Shown here piece by piece: positions 1 to 3,783 of a stretch of 7,614 bases of DNA. Position numbers and translations under genes: made by a program. Below the pieces are notes generated by a model that did not search any database, was not told where the DNA came from, and saw nothing but the letters and a program-made list of their open reading frames with translations. Numbering within the stretch: position 1 is the stretch's first letter; each line of letters begins with the position of its first letter. Location of the stretch: positions 1-7,614 of the forward strand of contig JAAHIC010000197.1 in assembly GCA_010671965.1 (NCBI GenBank), given 5' to 3'. This stretch comes from Leptolyngbya sp. SIO4C5 (GTDB taxonomy: Bacteria > Cyanobacteriota > Cyanobacteriia > Phormidesmidales > Phormidesmidaceae).

Positions 1-364
1 TGTAGCTGTGGCAGAAGCGATCGCCTATGCCGTCCCTAAAAAATATCGCTACGGTCGTATTCACCCGGCTACCCGCAGCTTTCAAGCCCTGCGCATTGCG
101 GTGAACCAAGAGCTAGAAGTTTTAGACACGCTGCTGGAAAAAGCGCCTTGCTGGCTAAAACCAGGGGGGCGTCTGGTCATCATCAGCTTTCATAGCCTAG
201 AAGATCGCCGCGTCAAGCAGGCTTTTCGCCATCAGCCACAGCTACAAATCATCACCAAAAAGCCGATCACCGCGACGGCTGCAGAAGTCGAGACAAATCC
301 GCGATCGCGATCGGCCAAGCTACGAGTGGCAGAGAAACACGAAGTCGGAAACAGCCTTGAATAG
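1..364 (+). CDS. rsmH: 16S rRNA (cytosine(1402)-N(4))-methyltransferase RsmH, C-terminal part
   Basis: RsmH (MraW) uses S-adenosylmethionine to methylate N4 of C1402 in the decoding centre of 16S rRNA. Only about the last 120 residues are present. The reading frame is open back to base 2, so the GTG at 8 is an internal valine codon and not the start. Two family signatures are visible: the stretch containing [18 protein letters not shown], and [16 protein letters not shown] followed by VKQAFR, which is the conserved C-terminal block of the Rossmann-type methyltransferase fold. The C-terminal tail ([12 protein letters not shown]) is also typical. The gene stops with TAG at 362-364 and converges on the next gene with a 4-bp gap, so no ftsL or ftsI follows as in the classical division cluster of other bacteria. 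The assignment is firm; the N-terminal SAM-binding part lies outside the window. Confidence 0.96.
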   Translation, partial: VAVAEAIAYAVPKKYRYGRIHPATRSFQALRIAVNQELEVLDTLLEKAPCWLKPGGRLVIISFHSLEDRRVKQAFRHQPQLQIITKKPITATAAEVETNPRSRSAKLRVAEKHEVGNSLE

Positions 365-368
365 CAAG

Positions 369-617
369 CTAGCTTTCCTTAGCTGCTAACTGTCGGCTGA
401 TCCAGCTAATCACACCGCTGAGAATAGCCCCTGCCATGAGAATGCCTATGGCAGGCATAAACACGGGATCCCAAAGGGAGTACCAAAGGTCAAAGCCCAG
501 ATCAAATTTGAAAGAGCGGGCGATTAAAGCCGCCGCGAACCAAAAAAAGCTGAAGAGAACAAAGAAAAGATTAACAACTAAGATCCAGTTGAGCGCATTG
601 AGCAATTTATCTTTCAT
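369..617 (-). CDS. Small two-helix membrane protein, conserved hypothetical
   Basis: Function not recognised. Read from the ATG at 615-617 the product is 82 residues: a short polar start (MKDKLLNALN), a first hydrophobic helix at about 11-33 rich in Phe, Val and Leu, a connecting loop with an aromatic motif (FDLGFDLWYSLWDP, about 38-51), a second hydrophobic helix at about 53-73, and a charged tail. It therefore looks like an inner-membrane or thylakoid-membrane hairpin protein. Two longer starts exist in frame, ATG at 638 and 659. I prefer 617 because the extra N-terminal residues look like translated leader and no good ribosome-binding site precedes any of the three. A TAAAAT box at 644-649, if it is the -10 element, would exclude the 659 start. 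The gene converges on rsmH. Similar short proteins occur in cyanobacteria as far as I recall, without a known role. Confidence 0.75.
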   Translation of the reverse strand: MKDKLLNALNWILVVNLFFVLFSFFWFAAALIARSFKFDLGFDLWYSLWDPVFMPAIGILMAGAILSGVISWISRQLAAKES

Positions 618-690
618 AACAAAAAAGTATGGCCGCATCCTAGATTTTAGGACAGCCATACCGTAGAAGCTAAACTGTACGATTATTCTT

Positions 691-741
691 ACTGACTTTA
701 GACTTGATGTGTGTTCTTATCTAGCTAAAGTCAGTCAAGTC
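691..741. repeat. Inverted repeat, 11-bp perfect arms with a second competing pair
   Basis: ACTGACTTTAG at 691-701 is the exact reverse complement of CTAAAGTCAGT at 725-735, with a 23-base loop. A second exact pair, GACTTGA (701-707) with TCAAGTC (735-741), overlaps the first by one base on each side, so the two stems compete or form a pseudoknot. The element lies after the 65-residue protein gene and before the membrane protein gene, both on the - strand. No T-run follows either arm, so a standard intrinsic terminator is not supported. A processing hairpin, a protein-binding site or an unconventional terminator remain possible. Confidence 0.6.
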
Positions 742-750
742 ACCACTAAA

Positions 751-948
751 TTATTCCGAATCTTTACTTTCTAAAAGGATAGAAGATTCTAGGTTATCGG
801 GATCAACATAGTGGCAAGTGGCCTCATCAATACAGATCAAAGCCCATCCAGATTTTTCAATGCCGACTAGCTTATAAGCAGCTTCTTGAACAAAGAAGCC
901 TTTATGATTACGAGTCTCAGGCTTAACTTCTACAGTACGGGTAGCCAT
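751..948 (-). CDS. Hypothetical 65-residue soluble protein
   Basis: No family is recognised. The start is the ATG at 946-948: a GGAG ribosome-binding site lies 8 bases upstream, while the longer in-frame reading from 1014 adds a Cys/His-rich stretch unlike a real N-terminus. The protein is acidic at its C-terminus and has no signal peptide or membrane segment. Its middle (FFVQEAAYKLVGIEKSGWAL, about 19-37) alternates hydrophobic and polar residues and reads like beta strands of a small compact domain. Cys39, Cys45 and His46 are close together but do not make a known metal motif. It is isolated: about 130 bp lie downstream before the next gene, and 317 bp upstream contain a strongly folded region (1057-1195) that could be its 5' leader. 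Coding status is supported by the ribosome-binding site and sensible composition; function is unknown. Confidence 0.72.
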   Translation of the reverse strand: MATRTVEVKPETRNHKGFFVQEAAYKLVGIEKSGWALICIDEATCHYVDPDNLESSILLESKDSE

Positions 949-1056
949 GTTTCTTACTCCATGAGGGCGATAGCAGCAGTGTGATAGACAAGCAAAACTT
1001 ATCGCTGTCTTCACTAAATCCTATCATTAGCTTTCCGGTTCCCTCATTAAGTTATC

Positions 1057-1195
1057 TAATCAAATATTGCGGCTCAGAATCTGGGGATCGCCCATCTTGT
1101 ATTGTCTTCAGGGCTGGCAGAGTGATGGTTTTTACCGATTAAAGCTTGATCCCCAGTCTGAGTTTGATTAAGCAATTTCGGCAAAACTTAATCAA
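1057..1195. other. Structured intergenic region: candidate leader RNA or small RNA with alternative pairings
   Basis: The 949-1265 gap holds no credible ORF and no tRNA. It does hold nested inverted repeats. CTGGGGATC (1081-1089) pairs with GATCCCCAG (1148-1156). CTCAG (1073-1077) pairs with CTGAG (1158-1162). TAATCAAA (1057-1064) pairs with TTTGATTA (1163-1170). Together these give about 22 base pairs, broken by an 8-base bulge and a 3/1 internal loop. The 1163-1170 arm is also part of TTGATTAAG (1164-1172), which can instead form a 9-bp hairpin with CTTAATCAA (1187-1195), loop 14 bases. The two states cannot coexist. If transcribed with the flanking genes (- strand), the 9-bp hairpin would form first and the long stem later. 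No T-run follows, so a terminator is not evident. It could be a 5' leader of the 65-residue gene, a 3' region of the TPR gene, an independent small RNA, or a small MITE-like element. I match it to no known RNA family. Confidence 0.5.
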
Positions 1196-1265
1196 GATTA
1201 ATCATTGAAATCCCGCTGGAGGGGTGCCGCAAAAGTGTTCTCAAACGACGATTAGCTGCTGGTTC

Positions 1266-1688
1266 CTAATTTTCAAATAGCCAGTTTTTGACCCGTTGGA
1301 GGCTAGGCCAATCCGGTTTTCGGCTTAATCCTTCTTTAAAATTGCGCTCAACTTCTTGACGAATTTCTGGGATTGCTGAAACAGCGCGTCCGGCCATTTC
1401 TACGTGAGAGCGCACGCCAGGTTTGCCAGTTTCCAACATGGCGATCGCTAGATTGATGCGAGGTTGAGGATCTTGGGGTGCTAGCTTAACGCCCTTTTGA
1501 GCGGCTTTTAGAGCGGAGTTGGGCTTGTCTGCCAGCAGATAGAGCCAGGACAAGCAGGTCCAGGCTGCGCTATTTTTGGGTGCGCGATCGCAAATTTCTT
1601 TGAAGATAGGAATTAAATCGGCTGTAGGTTCACCTGCCTGATAGCGCTTGATCCCCGCGTCAAAAAGTGATTCAACTGGTTGAGTCAT
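1266..1688 (-). CDS. Small TPR-repeat protein
   Basis: A 140-residue soluble protein made almost wholly of amphipathic helix pairs. Tetratricopeptide-like units can be drawn at about 5-36, 40-73 and 74-107. The central one is the clearest, with the usual Trp, Leu, Tyr, Ala, Ala and Pro positions (AAWTCLSWLYLLADKPNSAL and a following KLAPQDP turn). TPR units form a superhelical groove that binds other proteins, so an adaptor or assembly role is likely; the partner cannot be read from the sequence. There is no signal peptide or membrane segment, so it should be cytoplasmic. The ATG at 1686-1688 is preceded by AGGA about 10 bases upstream, and by a plausible -10 box (TATATT) 39 bases upstream, so it probably has its own promoter. 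Stand-alone TPR proteins of this size are common in cyanobacteria. The family call is good; the function is open. Confidence 0.88.
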   Translation of the reverse strand: MTQPVESLFDAGIKRYQAGEPTADLIPIFKEICDRAPKNSAAWTCLSWLYLLADKPNSALKAAQKGVKLAPQDPQPRINLAIAMLETGKPGVRSHVEMAGRAVSAIPEIRQEVERNFKEGLSRKPDWPSLQRVKNWLFEN

Positions 1689-1726
1689 ACCGTCAACGTC
1701 CTGAAACTAATCAAAGCTAGTCTACT

Positions 1727-1755
1727 AATATATAGCGGCGTTTCTGTTGAATCAG
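1727..1755 (-). promoter_or_regulatory. Possible promoter of the TPR gene
   Basis: On the - strand a TATATT box (1727-1732) sits 17 bases after CTGATT (1750-1755), which matches the -35 consensus at only three of six positions. The -10 box is good and lies in a local A+T-rich patch 39 bases before the TPR start codon. No start-site data can be read from sequence, so this is a candidate only. Confidence 0.35.
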
Positions 1756-1795
1756 ACTGCTGGCTGTGGGTTTAGACCGACCAGCCTAGGGTCTG
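1753..1795 (-). terminator. Two-part hairpin over the stop codon of the response regulator gene, possible terminator
   Basis: CAGAC (1753-1757) pairs with GTCTG (1791-1795), and GGCTG (1762-1766) pairs with CAGCC (1782-1786), with a symmetric 4/4 internal loop between the stems. The structure covers the end of the response regulator gene and precedes the TPR gene. There is no T-run after it, so intrinsic termination is weakly supported; it may only slow decay of the upstream message. Confidence 0.3.
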
Positions 1796-2149
1796 TCGAA
1801 TTTGCTCGGCAAGCTGCAGCGGGCGAAACGGCTTCGCAAAAACGGCGGCTACCGCTAGGTCGGCAAAATTTTGCTGATCGCTCTGCTGTACCTTAGCCGT
1901 GACTAAGATGACGGGGATTTGCTGAGTGACTGCGTTCGATTTGAGCGCTTTGAGGGTTGATCGCCCGTCCATATCCGGCATCATCATGTCTAGTAAAATC
2001 ACGTCGGGCTGATGCTTAGCAGCCATGCGCAGCGCCTCCTTGCCGGAAGTGGCGTCAAGCACCTGCCAGCCCGCCCCCATTTCTAAGCCTAAACGGGCGA
2101 TCGCCCGTACATCGGGTTCATCATCAACGAGCAGTACGCATTTAGCCAT
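1772..2149 (-). CDS. Single-domain response regulator (CheY-like receiver)
   Basis: A 125-residue protein consisting of one receiver domain and nothing else. All conserved residues are present: Asp9 and Asp10 (Mg2+ pocket, in LLVDDEPD), Asp54 as phosphoacceptor (in VILLDMMMPDMDG), Thr84 (VTAK) and Lys106 (AKPF). It should therefore be a working phosphate acceptor in the cytoplasm. With no DNA-binding or enzyme domain, it must act by protein contact or as an intermediate in a phosphorelay. I start it at the ATG at 2147-2149; a TTG five codons earlier (2164) is in frame, but the family usually begins just before the first beta strand. Neither start has a clear ribosome-binding site. It is the last gene of the signalling block, 122 bp after the second kinase, whose likely partner it is. 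The domain call is certain; the partnership is inferred from position. Confidence 0.93.
   Translation of the reverse strand: MAKCVLLVDDEPDVRAIARLGLEMGAGWQVLDATSGKEALRMAAKHQPDVILLDMMMPDMDGRSTLKALKSNAVTQQIPVILVTAKVQQSDQQNFADLAVAAVFAKPFRPLQLAEQIRQTLGWSV
2094..2107. repeat. Extended HIP1 palindrome
   Basis: A perfect 14-bp palindrome CGGGCGATCGCCCG inside the response regulator gene is built on the cyanobacterial HIP1 core GCGATCGC. Other copies of the core begin at 17, 301, 1441, 1584, 3064, 3541, 3629, 4468, 4993, 5377, 6420, 6624 and 7495. This density is the main taxonomic clue in the window. Confidence 0.9.
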
Positions 2150-2238
2150 AAAGTTGAGATTCAAGTTGAAAGGAATAGACGTAATACAATCAAGCTGCAG
2201 GTCTTTGAGAGAACTTGAAGCCAGATTCTCTGAGCAAG

Positions 2239-2268
2239 AGCTTAGAAAGCTGAGCTCAGCTAGCTGAG
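2239..2268. repeat. Cluster of three overlapping palindromes between second kinase and response regulator
   Basis: AGCTGAGCTCAGCT (2248-2261) and CTCAGCTAGCTGAG (2255-2268) are both perfect 14-bp palindromes sharing seven bases, and AGCTT (2239-2243) can pair with AAGCT (2247-2251). The cluster begins right after the stop codon of the second kinase on the - strand and lies about 90-120 bases ahead of the response regulator start. It can form alternative small hairpins in RNA (for example CTCAG, loop CTAG, CTGAG), or serve as a two-fold symmetric protein site in DNA. It is short of a terminator because only a TTTCT follows. Confidence 0.55.
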
Positions 2269-2271
2269 GTT

Positions 2272-3783
2272 CTAACCTGATTGCGGCTGAGCTGTGGCTG
2301 AGGGTAGCGATACTTTAAACACGCTCCCCGCACCGGCTGCCCTCTCAGCCCAGATGCGTCCGTCATGCTGCTCTATGATGTTGCGACAGATGGCAAGTCC
2401 TAACCCGGTACCGCCTTTTTGGCGCGAGTCGGAGGCATCTACCTGCTGAAATCGTTCAAAGATACTCTGTAGCTTGTCTTCAGGAATGCCCCGGCCTTCA
2501 TCGCGGACGGTGATAAGAAGATGAGAGCAGGTGAGGGACTGCGCCTCTAGCCACACGGTGCCGCCCGGTTTAGAAAACTTGATTGCATTGCTAAGCAGGT
2601 TAGTGAGGGTTTGTAGAATGCGATCGGGATCGGCCCAGATTTGAGCCGCTACGGTATTGATGACTAAGCTCACCTGCGACTTTTGCGCCATTGCCTGCAT
2701 CGCTTCTGCCGCCTGAGCTAATAGCTCGGCAATCTGGCAATGGCTTTTGTGCATGTTGATTTTGCCGGACTTCATCTGTTCTAGGTCGAGAATGTCATTG
2801 ACGAGGCGCATGAGTCTTTCAGTATTTGTTGTGGCCATTTTAAGCACCTGCTTGCCCTGCTCCTGCAGCTCGCCGAGCTGGCCGGTACTCAAAATATCTA
2901 GGGCACCAATAATCGAACTCATGGGGGTGCGAAGCTCATGGCTTACTAAGGCAATAAACTCATTTTCTAGACGCTTGCGCTCTGTGATGTCATTGATGAT
3001 TTGTAAAATGCAGGGTGTGCCAGTCAGGTTGATGCGATCGAGCGAGAGGAGTACGGTGCGGCAGCGATCGCCCTGGGTATAGAATTCAAATTCTTGGTTG
3101 CAAAAAGATCCCGTCGTCAAAAGCGTCTGTACGGCTTGCTCATAGGCTGCTGAGCGAAATCCCAGCCCCAAACTGGCAGGGGTTTGGCCTAAAATATCTT
3201 CTCTGTTGTAACCGCTTAGGGTGACAAAGCTGGGATTGACTTCCACGAAGCGGTTATCGCTCAGGGTTGTAATGGCAACCGGACTAGGGCTAGCCCGAAA
3301 TGCTTTAGTGAACTTCTCTTCAGCCTGGTGGCGCTCCTGCATTTCCTGCTGTAGCTGCTGGTTGCGGCTTTGGAGCTGCTTTTGTAGACGGCAGATAGTC
3401 AGGTGGGTTTCGATGCGGGCCAACACTTCTTCCACCTGGAAAGGCTTGGTGATGTAGTCTACGCCGCCGACAGAGAAAGCCTTGACCTTATCTAGTACGT
3501 CTCCTAGGGCGCTGATAAAAATGATGGGGATGGCCTGAGTGCGATCGCTTTCCTTGAGCTGCTGGCACACCTCATAGCCATTCATCTGTGGCATGTTGAC
3601 ATCGAGCAAAACCAGATCGGGCGGGGCGGCGATCGCCCCTCGCACCCCGGTCGCGCCTTTAGTGACGCTGCGGACCTTGTAACCTTGCTGGGTCAGCATG
3701 TCAGAGAGAAGGTGTAGGTTCTCAGGTGTGTCATCAATAACTAGAATGTCAGCTTTGGGAGTGTTCATGGAGGACGCTAGCAT
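2272..3783 (-). CDS. Soluble hybrid sensor kinase, REC-PAS-HisKA-HATPase
   Basis: A 503-residue cytoplasmic histidine kinase with no membrane segment. Domains in order: receiver at about 12-130 (Asp17/Asp18 pocket, phosphoacceptor Asp61 in VLLDVNMP, Ser91, Lys113); a Gln-rich coiled coil at about 132-160; a PAS sensor at about 160-268; HisKA with phosphohistidine His282 in LVSHELRTP; and HATPase_c with the N box (Asn395/Asn399, NLLSNAIKF), G1 DEGRGIP (428-434), F box FERFQQ (442-447) and G2 GGTGLGLA (457-464). All catalytic residues are intact. Because its receiver is N-terminal, it is expected to be controlled by phosphate from another kinase. The obvious donor is the membrane hybrid kinase upstream, whose 3' end it overlaps by 35 bp, suggesting translational coupling. 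A weak AAGG precedes the ATG used here (3781-3783); a second in-frame ATG at 3766-3768 is equally possible. The likely acceptor is the downstream single-domain regulator. Confidence 0.95.
   Translation of the reverse strand: MLASSMNTPKADILVIDDTPENLHLLSDMLTQQGYKVRSVTKGATGVRGAIAAPPDLVLLDVNMPQMNGYEVCQQLKESDRTQAIPIIFISALGDVLDKVKAFSVGGVDYITKPFQVEEVLARIETHLTICRLQKQLQSRNQQLQQEMQERHQAEEKFTKAFRASPSPVAITTLSDNRFVEVNPSFVTLSGYNREDILGQTPASLGLGFRSAAYEQAVQTLLTTGSFCNQEFEFYTQGDRCRTVLLSLDRINLTGTPCILQIINDITERKRLENEFIALVSHELRTPMSSIIGALDILSTGQLGELQEQGKQVLKMATTNTERLMRLVNDILDLEQMKSGKINMHKSHCQIAELLAQAAEAMQAMAQKSQVSLVINTVAAQIWADPDRILQTLTNLLSNAIKFSKPGGTVWLEAQSLTCSHLLITVRDEGRGIPEDKLQSIFERFQQVDASDSRQKGGTGLGLAICRNIIEQHDGRIWAERAAGAGSVFKVSLPSATAQPQSG

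Noticed and set aside
436..666. + strand ORF of 76 codons opposite the membrane protein gene
   Set aside because: Lies on the opposite strand of a gene with clear membrane-helix composition; its product is Lys/Arg-rich low-quality sequence with no domain.
949..1014. N-terminal extension of the 65-residue protein
   Set aside because: The GGAG ribosome-binding site sits just before the ATG at 948, and the extension is a Cys/His-rich stretch more like untranslated leader.
771..1014. CRISPR array or phage attachment site
   Set aside because: No regularly spaced direct repeats exist anywhere in the window, and there is no integrase or tRNA end.
1057..1265. tRNA, 6S RNA or known cyanobacterial small RNA (Yfr1 type)
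   Set aside because: No cloverleaf or CCA-like end is seen, and the conserved Yfr1 core ACTCCTCAC is absent.
2025..2267. + strand ORF opposite the start of the response regulator
   Set aside because: It is the shadow of the receiver coding strand; product is Ser-rich with no recognisable fold.
2747..3082. + strand ORFs of 111 and 78 codons (2747-3082 and 3221-3457) within the second kinase gene
   Set aside because: They overlap fully intact kinase domains on the other strand, and their Ser/Arg/Cys-rich products are typical antisense readings.
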